From: Agrobacterium genomosp. 13 str. CFBP 6927
GTDB taxonomy: Bacteria > Pseudomonadota > Alphaproteobacteria > Rhizobiales > Rhizobiaceae
DNA length: 64,000 nucleotides
Assembly (NCBI GenBank): GCA_900012615.1
Contig: LT009756.1
Location: forward strand, 2,319,274-2,383,273
Direction: 5' to 3'
The notes below the pieces were generated by a model that saw only the letters and a program-made list of their open reading frames with translations, was not told where the DNA came from and made no database searches. Below are positions 1-9,041 of the stretch, in pieces. A program made the position numbers and the translations under genes. Each line of letters begins with the position of its first letter. Position 1 is the first letter of the stretch.

Positions 1-1
1 G

Positions 2-61
2 GCAAATCTCCTGATCGACCAGGCGATCCGAATGCTGCGGACGCGGGCGCATTTCCGGTAA
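2..61 (+). CDS. C-terminal end of an unidentified protein, cut by the window edge
   Basis: The frame beginning at base 2 is open to a TAA at 59-61 and gives 19 residues ending in RMLRTRAHFR. The composition (LLIDQAIRMLRTR) reads like a natural helical C-terminus, and the next gene points the other way, so a convergent plus-strand gene ending here is plausible. Too little remains to name a family. It could also be chance. Confidence 0.35.
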   Translation, partial: ANLLIDQAIRMLRTRAHFR

Positions 62-113
62 AAATATCCCGCGTCAGGCCCCGGAAATGTGCAGGCCAGA
101 GATAAGGAGTGTC

Positions 114-389
114 TCAGCCGGCATCGTTCCTCTCCGCCGGCGCGCTTTCGGCGGCATCATCCGATGCAGCCTTCCCTGCGTCATCCTTGCTGACATCGCT
201 GCTATTCGCTGGTTTGAACTTCACCAACAGCTCATAGGCCGCATAGGCCGCAACGCCGCCGACGATCGTTCCCCAGAAAAACTCGCGATTGACGAATTCG
301 ATGACGGCCCATGCCGCACAAAAGCCGACGATCAGCAGCCTGACCCACAGCGGGCGATAAAGCGGATGGCTCGTATCGATATTCAGCAT
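114..389 (-). CDS. small one- or two-helix membrane protein with acidic tail
   Basis: A 91-residue protein. Residues about 14-30 (WVRLLIVGFCAAWAVIE) and about 37-54 (FFWGTIVGGVAAYAAYEL) are hydrophobic and form two predicted membrane helices or one hairpin. The last 30 residues are rich in Ala, Asp, Glu and Ser and are probably disordered in the cytoplasm. This layout is common in short conserved rhizobial proteins of unknown function. It is convergent with whatever ends at the left edge and lies in the same direction as the MarR gene, 257 bases downstream of that gene's stop, so cotranscription is doubtful. I do not recognise a function. Confidence 0.7.
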   Translation of the reverse strand: MLNIDTSHPLYRPLWVRLLIVGFCAAWAVIEFVNREFFWGTIVGGVAAYAAYELLVKFKPANSSDVSKDDAGKAASDDAAESAPAERNDAG

Positions 390-645
390 GGCGTCCCCCG
401 TCCGGGCCTTCCCATCACGTTACATTGCATTGCCATCGTGCGGCGCGTCAGGGCGCAGACAGGCTAGTGCGTCTTGGCCGTTTCACAGGCAAATTGCAAT
501 GTAAATCAATCCGCAGCCGATCAGGCTGTCGTGAAAGCTGAAGATTGGCCTGGCGCCGAAAGCCGCAACAGGTCAGAAACGGCCCAAAGACGGCACTGTG
601 CGAGGCACACTCCGTGATTGCCAACTGCGTCGCGTGATCGATGTT

Positions 646-1152
646 TTAGTCCCGCAGGCGTCCGAGCAGCGCCAGCAACTGGTCACGGGCTTTCTTGCCG
701 CCAATCCGGTCGATCAGCTTTTCCTCACGGTCCCGCCATGCGTCAGACAGGCGGTCAAGAAGGCGACCGCCTTCATCTGTCATATCGAGAAAATGAACGC
801 GCCTGTCCTCTTCCGATCTGCGGCGGACAAGCAGCTTCTTCTCTTCCATGCTGTCAACAATCGCGACAAAGTTGGCACGCTGGATGCCAAGCGCTTCGGC
901 GACATCGCTCTGCTTGAGCCCCGGATTGCCGCCAACGATGACGAGAACGGAAAAATCGGCCGGCCGCAATCCCAGTTCCGCCAGCACATCGGAGAACCCG
1001 TTTGCCACGGCAAGTTGAGAGTGCCGCAAATGATAACCGATCGCAGTCGTCAGCAACCCATAGTCGATTGCCGCAGGATGCGCCGCCTCCGTGCCACCGC
1101 TTTCAGCCTTTTCCGCTCGCGGCCCGTTGCTATGTGCCAATCGCAAAGCCAT
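646..1152 (-). CDS. MarR-family transcriptional regulator
   Basis: The 168-residue protein has the MarR winged-helix layout. A helical dimerisation segment comes first, then a helix-turn-helix around residues 75-100 (GLKQSDVAEALGIQRANFVAIVDSMEEKKLL) and the wing motif RRSEEDRRVHFLDMTDEG, which is highly characteristic of the family (D-x-R-x-x-x-x-x-L-T-x-x-G). MarR proteins bind palindromes as dimers and are often released by phenolic ligands. No obvious target operon is adjacent: upstream lies a 520-base gap and then a tRNA. The N-terminal 30 residues are polar and variable, so the start could be a little further in. Confidence 0.88.
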   Translation of the reverse strand: MALRLAHSNGPRAEKAESGGTEAAHPAAIDYGLLTTAIGYHLRHSQLAVANGFSDVLAELGLRPADFSVLVIVGGNPGLKQSDVAEALGIQRANFVAIVDSMEEKKLLVRRRSEEDRRVHFLDMTDEGGRLLDRLSDAWRDREEKLIDRIGGKKARDQLLALLGRLRD

Positions 1153-1672
1153 CCGATCCCCCGCCTGATTCGTTCCTTTACCCTGCCGAAATCATAACCG
1201 ACAATGTTGCGAAACTGTATCCCAAATAAATGTAGATGATACTAATATTGTATAATAATTTGACAGTTAATCCCCGGATAACTGAACTCTGCCAGCAGAT
1301 CAACATCTCGCGAATAAGAAAAGTATGACTATTTACCCGCCGATTTTAAGGGGCTGAATGCATTTCACCCGCCTTGTTTCAAAGGCATTGCATCAATTCG
1401 GCCACCTGCGCACGACCGTGCCGAAAGCGCCGCCGGATTTGGCGATAACATACTACTTAAAAGGGAAAAAAATTTTCCACAAAAAACGCAATACGTCAGA
1501 CAACACATCGCCACTTTCAGGCAACGACCAATGCCTCGACCCCGAAACAGGCCCCAACCTCACCCTGCAGAAAAACAGGCACCCTTTCGCAAATCTTTGA
1601 TTTTTAGACATTGATGCAAAAAGAAAGCTGGGGTATGAACCAACCGCTGCACGCGATTCAAGCGTGACCGCT
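1153..1672. other. 520-base intergenic region, no gene supported
   Basis: This stretch separates the MarR gene from tRNA-Arg. It is noticeably richer in A+T than the flanking genes, particularly 1215-1260 and 1445-1500. It should contain the MarR promoter on the minus strand (around 1160-1260) and the tRNA promoter just before 1673. An open frame at 1358-1600 (80 codons) has no recognisable domain, no clear ribosome site and unnatural composition, and I do not call it. Confidence 0.6.
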
Positions 1673-1749
1673 GCACCCGTAGCTCAGCTGGATAGAGTGT
1701 TGGATTCCGATTCCAAAGGTCACAGGTTCGAATCCTGTCGGGTGCGCCA
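1673..1749 (+). tRNA. tRNA-Arg (anticodon CCG)
   Basis: A 77-base cloverleaf can be folded by eye. The acceptor arm GCACCCG pairs with CGGGTGC (1739-1745), the D-arm starts AGCTCAGCTGGATAGAG, and the anticodon stem TTGGA/TCCAA encloses the loop TTCCGAT with anticodon CCG. The T-arm contains GGTTCGAATCC, and the discriminator G is followed by an encoded CCA (1747-1749). The anticodon reads CGG codons, which are common in this GC-rich genome. Confidence 0.95.
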
Positions 1750-2193
1750 TCAATTTCCTAGTACATTGAAACGCCAAAACATCTAGGGTTTCAGGACCTT
1801 AGGGATAGCCGTCTGGCACACAACGCTATCACAGGGGCCGCACAGTCTTTGGCAGGAATCACCTACATGCAGCAGCGAAGCTCTGGCATCTAGGGATTCA
1901 GAAAGTGCCTCCCAAAAGGAGCTGGCAGAAAACCCGCACCCAGGCATACCAAACAGCACGTCCCCGGGCTCATCAATACCGAGACTGGACGCTTTAAAGC
2001 GTGCGTGTCAGCGCCAATGGCGCCAAGCGCAAAGACCTTGTGGAGACACTCGGTACAGCGGGACTTTTCTAGAAAGCCACCCTGCTCATCGCTGAAGGCC
2101 CATTGCGAAGCTGTTCACTCTCACAAGGCCTTTCTTGCAACTATCGAAAACACGATTGAAACGTAGAGAAAGGCGCGTCAACCAGACGGCAGA
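1750..2193. other. non-coding debris behind the tRNA
   Basis: No intact gene is visible between the tRNA 3' end and the inositol-phosphatase gene. Short pieces read like degraded coding sequence; for example around 2000-2045 one plus frame gives SANGAKRKDLVETLGTAG before a stop. tRNA 3' ends are frequent integration sites for islands, so this may be the residue of a decayed element, but I could not find a second copy of the tRNA end inside the window or name any integrase. Confidence 0.4.
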
Positions 2194-3015
2194 TTATCTC
2201 CTCGCCTCGGCCTCCGGCTCAGCGGCTTCGCTTATACGCTTCAGATCGGCGAAAACATGGGCATTTCCCGCCCAAATTGGTCCCGGATCCAAAAGGGTTC
2301 CGGTAAATTCCGCCTGCCCTCCAGCCTCCCGGATAAGAAGCAGGCCCGCCATGCAGTCCCAACTGAAAAGACGTGGATCATAATAGCCGCACAAGCGGCT
2401 GGCCGCGACATAGGCGAGCATCAATGCACCGGAGCCGACGCGGAAAATCACGCCACCCTCACGATAAAGCCTGGTCACGAACTCTCCGGCCTGATCGGCG
2501 TCCGCGCGTTCCGTCGCGCCGAAGCCAACGGGGATCGTGGCGATCGCCCAATCGTCCCGCATAAGGAGTTGCCGGCCATTGAGCCAGGCGCCCTGCCCCC
2601 GCATCGCATGGTAGATTTCCCTGAGAACCGGCGCAAAAACGACCCCGGCGACAAGCTCGTCTCCCTCCAGGACGGCGATTGAAACCGTCCAGTTGGGCTG
2701 GCCCGTCAGAAAGGCCATCGTTCCATCGATCGGATCGATAACCCATTTGAAGGCGGAGCGGCCGTCGGTCGGGGCGTTTTCCTCGCCGATAATCGCATCA
2801 TCAGGAAAATGGCTGGAAATCTGGTGCCGGAGATAGGCCTCGACCGACCGGTCCGCCTCGCTGACCAGATCCTGCGGCGAGCTTTTGACCTGGGCGGTCA
2901 ACCGCCTCGGATGGGAGAAAAGGCGCTTTGCCTTGCCACCGGCGCGCCGGGCGATCTTGCGCGCGAATGCCGCACGAACGCCGATCTCATCTGTGGAATT
3001 GCGCTTCGGAAGCAT
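2194..3015 (-). CDS. inositol monophosphatase-family phosphatase (3'(2'),5'-bisphosphate nucleotidase-like)
   Basis: The 273-residue protein carries all three metal-binding signatures of the lithium-sensitive Mg-dependent phosphatase superfamily: EEN at 78-80, DPIDGT at 94-99 and WDCMAG with the ligand Asp at 220. These enzymes remove a phosphate from inositol phosphates, PAP/PAPS or histidinol phosphate, using two or three Mg ions in the cytosol. The length fits the 260-280 residue family norm. Sequence alone does not separate the substrates; SuhB-, CysQ- and HisN-like members share these motifs. The gene stands alone and is divergent from the polyol operon. Confidence 0.85.
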   Translation of the reverse strand: MLPKRNSTDEIGVRAAFARKIARRAGGKAKRLFSHPRRLTAQVKSSPQDLVSEADRSVEAYLRHQISSHFPDDAIIGEENAPTDGRSAFKWVIDPIDGTMAFLTGQPNWTVSIAVLEGDELVAGVVFAPVLREIYHAMRGQGAWLNGRQLLMRDDWAIATIPVGFGATERADADQAGEFVTRLYREGGVIFRVGSGALMLAYVAASRLCGYYDPRLFSWDCMAGLLLIREAGGQAEFTGTLLDPGPIWAGNAHVFADLKRISEAAEPEAEARR

Positions 3016-3341
3016 CTTTTACCATTCCTCCCCCTACCGCGCTCTGATGCCATATTTTTACGATCGATGCTATTGCAAATTTTAAAATACAAATGTATCG
3101 AATAGTGGAAATGTGAAGAATGCATTTTTATAAACAACTGAAATTCATAAACTATCCGTCTTTTGCGGAGGGCGGAGCTTTGCTCCGCATCAGACGAAAC
3201 CCAACCATGGACTGCTTTTGAACGGTGCTTCCGCAGGATTAACGCCCTGCAAAAAATGCCGCGCAGCATCAGGTTGAACTGACAATTACCGGAGAGAAAG
3301 CCAGGCCAGCCCGAAAGCAGCCGGCACGAAGGAGGAAAGAA
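3016..3341. other. divergent promoter region upstream of the polyol operon
   Basis: The 326-base gap between the phosphatase start and the binding-protein start is A+T rich around 3050-3150. It must hold both divergent promoters. A 7-bp perfect hairpin or operator-like inverted repeat (GCGGAGC at 3172-3178, GCTCCGC at 3182-3188) lies 154 bases before the binding-protein start; it has no T-run, so an operator is as likely as a terminator. A strong ribosome site, AAGGAGG, precedes ATG 3342. Confidence 0.45.
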
Positions 3342-4694
3342 ATGAAAGCAAAATTTAGCACCATTGTGAGCGCTCTGGCGATTGCCGTCGCGTCTTCGAG
3401 CCTGCCGTCCGTCGCGTCCGCGGCGGACTGGCTGGAAACGGCGGCGGCGCCGCTCAAGGGCACCGAAATCAGCGGCATTTTCCTGGATCGTCCCGGCTAC
3501 CGCGCCATCATCAAGCTACTTCCGGAATTCGAAAAGAAGACCGGCATCAAGGTGAACTACGAGATCGTTCCCTATGAGAACACCCGCGAAAAGCAGGTGC
3601 TGAACTTCACCTCACGCGGGGATTTGACCCTTGCGCTGGTCGACCTCGTATGGATCGGCGAATTTGCCGAAAGCGGCTGGATCGTGCCGATCGACGATCT
3701 GACCAAGGACAAATCCATCACCGACCCGAACCTCAAGCTCGATGGCTTCTTCCCGCTGCTGCTCGACGCCTTCGGTTCATGGGGCGGCACCACCTACGGT
3801 CTGCCGTTCGACAACTATTCCGGCCTGCTATTCTATAATTCGTGCAAGCTGAAGGAAGCGGGTTTCGACAAGCCGCCGGCCACGTGGCAGGAACTGAAGG
3901 ACGTCTACGGCCCCAAGCTGACGGACGCTTCCAAGAACCAGTATGCCTATGCCCTTCAGTCCCGTCGCGGCGAAACGCAATCGGCCGACAGCTTCATGCG
4001 CTTCCTGTGGCCATTCGGCGGCTCGCTGCTTACCAAGGAGTTCAAGTCCAATCTTCTGAGCAAGGAAAGCCAGACCGGCCTGACCTTCCGTCAGGATCTG
4101 GCCAAGTACATGCCGCCGGGCGTCGTAAGCTGGGATCACGCGGAGGCGGTCAACGCGCTTGCGCAGGGCCAGGTATCGATGATCACCGAATGGTCGGCGT
4201 TCTACGGTACCTTGGTCGATCCGGCGACATCGAAGCTCGGCGATTGCCTTGCGGTTGCGCCCGAACCCGCCGGCCCGGCCGGTCGCCTGCCTGCGCTTGG
4301 CGGCTTCTCTCTCGCCGTCGCCGAACAGGCCTCCGAAGAGCAGAAGAAGGCAAGCTGGCTGTTCATTCAATGGGCAACGTCGGAAGCCATCGCCAAGGAC
4401 TATGTTGAAGCTGGCGGCGTTTCCGGCCGCAAGGCTGTCTATGACGACCCGGCAATCAAGGCGAAGTATAAGTTCGTCGACCCGATGGTCGCCTCCTGGC
4501 AGGCCGGCGTCCCTGAGTTCCGTCCGCGCTTCCCGGCCTGGCCTGCCATTTCCGAAGTCGTCGCCGAATGGGGCTCAAAGATGCAGCTTGGTGAAGTGAC
4601 CGTGGAAAACGGCGCCAAGGAAATCGGTACGCGCACCGAGGAAATCCTTGGCAAGGATGGTTATTACGACGGCAAGAAGAAGCTGCTGCAGTAA
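3342..4694 (+). CDS. polyol/sugar ABC transporter periplasmic binding protein (family 1)
   Basis: The 450-residue protein has a Sec signal peptide, with a lysine start, a hydrophobic stretch to about residue 24 and cleavage near VASAAD. The mature part is a family-1 extracellular solute-binding protein typical of CUT1 importers (for example [14 protein letters not shown] and [29 protein letters not shown] near the C-terminal lobe). The start is fixed by a strong AAGGAGG site. It heads an operon with two permeases, an ATPase and pentitol catabolic enzymes, so a pentitol such as ribitol or xylitol is the likely ligand, though this is inferred from context. A hairpin follows directly and may limit read-through, raising binding-protein dosage. 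Confidence 0.88.
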   Translation: MKAKFSTIVSALAIAVASSSLPSVASAADWLETAAAPLKGTEISGIFLDRPGYRAIIKLLPEFEKKTGIKVNYEIVPYENTREKQVLNFTSRGDLTLALVDLVWIGEFAESGWIVPIDDLTKDKSITDPNLKLDGFFPLLLDAFGSWGGTTYGLPFDNYSGLLFYNSCKLKEAGFDKPPATWQELKDVYGPKLTDASKNQYAYALQSRRGETQSADSFMRFLWPFGGSLLTKEFKSNLLSKESQTGLTFRQDLAKYMPPGVVSWDHAEAVNALAQGQVSMITEWSAFYGTLVDPATSKLGDCLAVAPEPAGPAGRLPALGGFSLAVAEQASEEQKKASWLFIQWATSEAIAKDYVEAGGVSGRKAVYDDPAIKAKYKFVDPMVASWQAGVPEFRPRFPAWPAISEVVAEWGSKMQLGEVTVENGAKEIGTRTEEILGKDGYYDGKKKLLQ

Positions 4695-4709
4695 TCCCGA
4701 CCTCCCGGA

Positions 4710-4740
4710 GGACGGCGGGTCTCATCCCCCGCCGTCCTTT
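4710..4740 (+). terminator. hairpin/attenuator after the binding-protein gene
   Basis: A perfect 10-bp stem GGACGGCGGG (4710-4719) pairs with CCCGCCGTCC (4728-4737), with an 8-base loop, followed by TTTCCTCC. It lies 15 bases after the binding-protein stop and before the next operon gene. This is a common place for a partial terminator or 3' mRNA stabiliser that keeps binding protein in excess. Confidence 0.65.
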
Positions 4741-4774
4741 CCTCCTTCTTCACGAGAGTTCCGGTTGACCCGCA

Positions 4775-5326
4775 ATGCTAGAATATTCCCGACAGGCCCT
4801 TGAAGAAATCGCCGAAAGCCTCGAACGGATAAATCCCGCCGACTTCGACGCCAGCGTCCGCGAAATTGCCGATGCCCGCAGGATCGCGCTTTACGGCGTC
4901 GGTCGCGAAGGACTTCAGATCAGGGGGCTGGCCATGCGGCTGTTCCATCTCGGCCTTGCCGCATCCGTCGTCGGCGACATGACGACGCCGAGCCTCGGCA
5001 GCGGTGATCTTCTGGTCGTTTCGGCCGGTCCGGGCGACTTCTCGACAGTTTCCGCCCTGATGGGCGTTGCGCATGAGGCGGGTGCCCGCATCCTGCTCGT
5101 CACCGCGCAGGCAGACGGCAAGGCCGCGCGCCGCGCCGACACCATTCTCACTGTTCCGGCGCAAACCATGGCGAACGACCAGGGCTCCGACATATCGGTG
5201 TTGCCCATGGGCTCGCTCTATGAGGGAGCACTTTATGTGCTCTTCGAACTTCTGATCCTTTCGCTTCGTGCACGCCTCGGCATTTCCGCCGACGCCATGC
5301 GGGCGAACCACACCAATCTCGAGTGA
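4775..5326 (+). CDS. SIS-domain sugar isomerase, 6-phospho-3-hexuloisomerase-like
   Basis: The 183-residue single SIS domain has the length and layout of 6-phospho-3-hexuloisomerase (PHI/HxlB). It shows ALYGVGREGLQIRGLAMRL near residue 38, the phospho-sugar loop VSAGPGDFSTVSAL near residue 89, and a C-terminal FELLILSLRARLG helix. PHI interconverts hexulose and fructose 6-phosphates, usually with a hexulose-phosphate synthase, but no such synthase is present here. In this polyol operon it may act on a ketose phosphate made by the downstream kinase. There is no strong ribosome site before ATG 4775. Confidence 0.75.
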   Translation: MLEYSRQALEEIAESLERINPADFDASVREIADARRIALYGVGREGLQIRGLAMRLFHLGLAASVVGDMTTPSLGSGDLLVVSAGPGDFSTVSALMGVAHEAGARILLVTAQADGKAARRADTILTVPAQTMANDQGSDISVLPMGSLYEGALYVLFELLILSLRARLGISADAMRANHTNLE

Positions 5327-5366
5327 CTTCACCGATGCGGCCGCACCCGGTGCCTGAGAGGACGTT

Positions 5367-6263
5367 ATGATTCCAACCAAACCAAACCGAGGATATGGAC
5401 GCTGGACGCCGGCATGGTTTCTGGCGCCCGCGGTTGTCGCGCTGTTCCTGATCGGCATCTACCCCACGCTCTTTGCGCTCGTCACCTCGTTCCGGCGATA
5501 CAACATCGCTCGCCCGCGTGAGGGCTTTCCCTTCATCGGCTTTGAAAACTACGCCTCGGTTCTGACGGACAGCACCTTCTGGGCAAGCCTCTTCCTCACC
5601 GCCAAATTCTACGTGACGGTGCTGCCGATCCAAATCGCGCTTGGTATGGGGGTGGCCCTGCTGCTCCACAAGACCGGTCTCGGCCTTCTGAAATCGCTGG
5701 CCCGCGTTACGCTCGTCGTGCCGCTTGCCACCACCTATGCCGTCGTCGGCCTTATCGGCCGGTTGATCTTCAACCGCGATTTCGGCGTGGCGAACCAGTT
5801 TCTCGGCATGTTCGGTTTTGAAAGCTTCGACTGGCTCGGCTCGCCCGGCGGCGCCTTCGCCGCCATCGTCATCATGGATGTATGGCAGTGGACACCGTTC
5901 TGCGCCCTCATTTTCCTGGCCGGCCTTTCCATGGTGCCCGGCGAAATCGAGGAAGCGGCGAGACTTGAGACCTCGTCGAAACTCTCGCTGCTGCGCTACG
6001 TGCAGCTGCCTTACCTCATGCCCGGCCTCACCGCCGTGATGATCCTTCGCTCGGCCGACGTCCTCAAACTGTTCGATATGGTGTTCGTGATGACGCGCGG
6101 CGGGCCGGGTTCCGCGACCGATCTCGTGTCCATCTACATCCAGCGCGTCGGCTTCCGCATCTTCGACCTTGGCACGGCCTCGGCGCAGGCGATCCTGCTG
6201 CTCATCCTCACCGTGCTGATCAGCCGTCTCTATATTCGCGTATTCTACAAGGAGGTTAACTGA
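5367..6263 (+). CDS. ABC transporter permease, CUT1 family (MalF-like)
   Basis: The 298-residue inner-membrane protein is predicted to have six helices, the first at about residues 17-40. The ATPase-contact loop EEAARLETSSKLSLLRYVQLP near residue 194 matches the EAA motif, although the usual Gly after EAAxxD is replaced. It starts after a GAGGACGTT ribosome site. Its stop overlaps the start of the second permease (TGATG), a sign of translational coupling. It pairs with the next gene to form the channel of a carbohydrate importer. Confidence 0.9.
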   Translation: MIPTKPNRGYGRWTPAWFLAPAVVALFLIGIYPTLFALVTSFRRYNIARPREGFPFIGFENYASVLTDSTFWASLFLTAKFYVTVLPIQIALGMGVALLLHKTGLGLLKSLARVTLVVPLATTYAVVGLIGRLIFNRDFGVANQFLGMFGFESFDWLGSPGGAFAAIVIMDVWQWTPFCALIFLAGLSMVPGEIEEAARLETSSKLSLLRYVQLPYLMPGLTAVMILRSADVLKLFDMVFVMTRGGPGSATDLVSIYIQRVGFRIFDLGTASAQAILLLILTVLISRLYIRVFYKEVN

Positions 6264-7081
6264 TGCGTCTCTCATCCGGCACCATCCTGCATGCCATCGG
6301 CCTGACCGCAGTTGTCCTCTTCTCGCTTTTCCCATTCCTCTGGATGGTGGCTGCGAGCTTCAAGACGCAATCGGATATTCTCGCCTCGCCGCCAATGTGG
6401 TTTTTCACCCCCACTCTGGAGAATTACGAGGCCATCTTCGCCGATTCCAAGGTGCTCGGCGCGGTGGGGCATTCACTGCTGATCGCCTCAGCCACCACCA
6501 TTCTTGCGGTCATTCTCGGTGCGCCGGCCGCCTTCGCGCTGGCCCGTTATGAATTTCGCGGCAAGTCGGACCTGTGGTTCTGGTTCATCTCGAACCGCAT
6601 GACGAGCCCGATTGTGCTTGCGCTTCCGGTCTATCTGCTGGCGATGCAGGCCAATCTGCTCGATACCCATATCGTGCTGATCCTGATCTATCTGACCTTC
6701 AACCTGCCGATCGTCGTATGGATCTGCACCGACCAGTTCAAGTCGATCCCTTCCGACCTGGAGCAGGCGGCACGACTGGACGGCGCCGATCAGTTCACCA
6801 TCTTCCGCAAAATCTACCTGCCGCTCGGTGCGCCGGGGATTGCCGTCTCGGCCATCTTCTCCTTCATCTTCTCGTGGAACGAGCTGCTCTACGCGCTGGT
6901 GCTGACCCGCCGCAACGTGCAGACAGCGCCCGTAATCGCGACCAGCTTCATGTCCGGTTACGAGTTGCCCTGGGGCAAAATCATGGCCACCGGAACGGTG
7001 ATCGTGCTGCCGGTCACGATCTTTGCCCTCATCGTATCGCGCCATATGGTGCGCGGCCTGACCATGGGGGCGACCAAGTGA
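6263..7081 (+). CDS. ABC transporter permease, CUT1 family (MalG-like)
   Basis: The 272-residue inner-membrane partner of the preceding permease has about six hydrophobic segments. The EAA loop LEQAARLDGADQFTIFRKIYLP near residue 172 is complete, with the canonical D-G. A strong AAGGAGG site lies just before its ATG, inside the end of the upstream gene. Its stop overlaps the GTG start of the isomerase gene (GTGA), so the whole stretch is tightly coupled. Confidence 0.92.
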   Translation: MRLSSGTILHAIGLTAVVLFSLFPFLWMVAASFKTQSDILASPPMWFFTPTLENYEAIFADSKVLGAVGHSLLIASATTILAVILGAPAAFALARYEFRGKSDLWFWFISNRMTSPIVLALPVYLLAMQANLLDTHIVLILIYLTFNLPIVVWICTDQFKSIPSDLEQAARLDGADQFTIFRKIYLPLGAPGIAVSAIFSFIFSWNELLYALVLTRRNVQTAPVIATSFMSGYELPWGKIMATGTVIVLPVTIFALIVSRHMVRGLTMGATK

Positions 7082-7983
7082 CGGATCCCATCGCCTTTGG
7101 CCTCAACCTTTCCTTCTGCGTCAAGCGCTGGGTTACATCCGGACTTTGGGCTCCCTTGGTGCGCGAGCGCATGGGAGCCGATCTCGTGCAGTTTTCGCTG
7201 GATCTCGTCGATCCCATGTGGCCATCCGCCGTGCTGGACCGTCATGCCGATACGATCCGCAGGGATGCAGCCGTCACCGGCATCACCATCCATAGCGCCT
7301 TCATCGGGCTTGCGCATTACACCTTCAACCAGCTGCTTCATCCGGATCCGGATGTACGCGACTATGCCGAAGCGTGGCTCGGTCGTGCCTATGCCTTTGC
7401 CGCCAGGGCCGGAATAAAAAGCGTCGGCGGTCCGCTCGGGGCGACGGCCTCGCGGATTGACGGCAGGGAGGCGGATGCGATCCCCGACGCGGACTATGCC
7501 GACCTCATCGCCCGCATGATACGTCTTGCGGATCGGGCAAAAACCGAAGGCCTGACCCGTCTTTATGTCGAACCGACCCCCCTGCGCCGCGAATGGCCGT
7601 GGACGGTGGCGCAGGCGCGGCGGATGATGGACGACGTTTCGGCAAGCGCCGTAGCCTGGAACTATTGTCTCGACTGGGGCCACGGAACTGTGGAGCCGCT
7701 CTATGGCAAAGCCGGCGCAGACATGGAGCCGTGGTTAAGCGGCCTTCGCGATGTCGTCAGCGCGCTGCACATCCAGCAGACCGATTTCCAGTTCGATCGC
7801 CACTGGGATTTCACCACGCAGGGCCGGGTCGATCCGGCGGAGGTGGCGTCGCTCGTCCGCAGAACGGGGCTGGCGGGTGCGCCCGTCTTCCTCGAAGTGT
7901 TCTATCCTTTCGAACAGGATGACGCTTCCATCCTTGACGCCGTCGAAAAATCCGCGTCGCTTCTCCGCAACGCTTTTGCATGA
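7078..7983 (+). CDS. TIM-barrel sugar isomerase/epimerase (xylose isomerase-like, EryC-related)
   Basis: The 301-residue protein belongs to the xylose isomerase-like TIM-barrel superfamily, which includes tagatose/psicose 3-epimerases and the tetrulose-phosphate epimerase EryC. Likely metal ligands are visible as LYVEPTP near residue 163, CLDWGH near residue 199, LHIQQTD near residue 224 and FLEVFYPFE near residue 269. I chose GTG 7078, which overlaps the permease stop by four bases, because the family N-terminus (IAFGLNLSFCVKRW) begins directly after it. Its stop overlaps the SorC regulator start. The substrate is unknown; a ketopentose or its phosphate fits the context. Confidence 0.78.
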   Translation: MTDPIAFGLNLSFCVKRWVTSGLWAPLVRERMGADLVQFSLDLVDPMWPSAVLDRHADTIRRDAAVTGITIHSAFIGLAHYTFNQLLHPDPDVRDYAEAWLGRAYAFAARAGIKSVGGPLGATASRIDGREADAIPDADYADLIARMIRLADRAKTEGLTRLYVEPTPLRREWPWTVAQARRMMDDVSASAVAWNYCLDWGHGTVEPLYGKAGADMEPWLSGLRDVVSALHIQQTDFQFDRHWDFTTQGRVDPAEVASLVRRTGLAGAPVFLEVFYPFEQDDASILDAVEKSASLLRNAFA

Positions 7984-9014
7984 GAACGGAACCAGACATG
8001 GACGATGGCAACAATAATTTCGACGCAAACACCGGCACCGTGCGGGACATGGAAGCCGAGCAGCTCAAGGCGCGCGTGGCCTGGTTCTATTTCGTCGGCG
8101 GCCTGACACAGCAGGAGATCGCCGACCGGGTGGGCGTGACGCGCCTGCGCGTGAACAAGATCCTCGGCCAGGTTCGCTCCGATGGATCAGTCGTGGTGGA
8201 TATACGTCTCCCGCTGGTCAATTGCGTCAACCTCGAACAACAGCTCAAGACCCGCTTCGGGCTGGATCACGTCACGGTCGTGCCCACCCTGCCCGACGCC
8301 GGAGAGCAGCAGCGGGTGATTGGCGACGCCGCCGGCACTCTGCTCGACAGCCTTCTCGAAAACGGCATGGGTCTCGGCGTCGGCTGGGGCAAGACGCTTG
8401 CCGCCGGCCTGCGCCGCATGACGCCCCGTTCGCTGCCCGATAGCTGGGTAACCTCGCTGATGGGCGGCGTGACACGCGGCTCCGGCTCCAGCACCTTCGA
8501 AGTGGCGACAGGCTATGCGCGGATCATCGCGGCGGATTGCTATTACCTGGTTGCGCCGCTCTACTTCCCGACCGTCGAAAGCCGCGAAATCCTGCTCTCG
8601 CATCACGGTATTCGTGAAACCATGCGGCGGGCCAGGGCAGTTGATGTGGCGCTTCTGTCCTGTGGCGACATGACCGAGCGCTCGCTGCTGATCAAAGTCC
8701 CGACGGTGGCCGAAAATGTCGACGCTCTGATCGCGGCCGGTGCAGTCGGCGATCTGCTGGGGGTCTTTCTCGACGCGGATGGCAATCCGGTCGATCACCC
8801 CCTGAATGAGCGGGTTCTCTCGCTCAGTCTCCTCGAACTCAAGAACGTGCGGCATTCCATCCTTGCCTCGGGTGGACTGCACAAGGTGCCCGTTATCCAT
8901 GCCATCATCAAGGCCGGCTACATCAGACGGCTCGTGACTGACGAAGAATGTGCGGCAGCGCTGCTGGAGCGCGCGGGCGAAAACCCGCGCCTTCCCGCCG
9001 GCGATGTGCCGTAA
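7980..9014 (+). CDS. SorC/DeoR-type sugar-responsive transcriptional regulator
   Basis: The 344-residue protein has an N-terminal helix-turn-helix (VGGLTQQEIADRVGVTRLRVNKIL, about residues 39-62) joined to a SorC-type sugar-phosphate-binding domain (for example GLGVGWGKTLAAGLRRM and the C-terminal GGLHKVPVIHAIIKAGYIRRLVTDEECA). Family members such as SorC and EryD sense phosphorylated sugars. Being inside the operon, with a four-base overlap to the isomerase, it most likely autoregulates the operon from the promoter near 3200-3340. The effector is probably a pentulose phosphate, by inference. Confidence 0.9.
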   Translation: MRTEPDMDDGNNNFDANTGTVRDMEAEQLKARVAWFYFVGGLTQQEIADRVGVTRLRVNKILGQVRSDGSVVVDIRLPLVNCVNLEQQLKTRFGLDHVTVVPTLPDAGEQQRVIGDAAGTLLDSLLENGMGLGVGWGKTLAAGLRRMTPRSLPDSWVTSLMGGVTRGSGSSTFEVATGYARIIAADCYYLVAPLYFPTVESREILLSHHGIRETMRRARAVDVALLSCGDMTERSLLIKVPTVAENVDALIAAGAVGDLLGVFLDADGNPVDHPLNERVLSLSLLELKNVRHSILASGGLHKVPVIHAIIKAGYIRRLVTDEECAAALLERAGENPRLPAGDVP

Positions 9015-9041
9015 CGCCAAGTGATCCGGAGTTTGAAATCC

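Noticed and set aside
1358..1600. 80-codon open frame between the MarR gene and the tRNA
   Set aside because: No ribosome site, no hydrophobic or domain pattern and low GC coding signal. Treated as intergenic.
3342..4694. Maltose-type identity for the first ABC transporter
   Set aside because: Binding protein and permeases are CUT1 type, but every catabolic gene in the operon is for polyols and pentuloses, so maltose is not supported.
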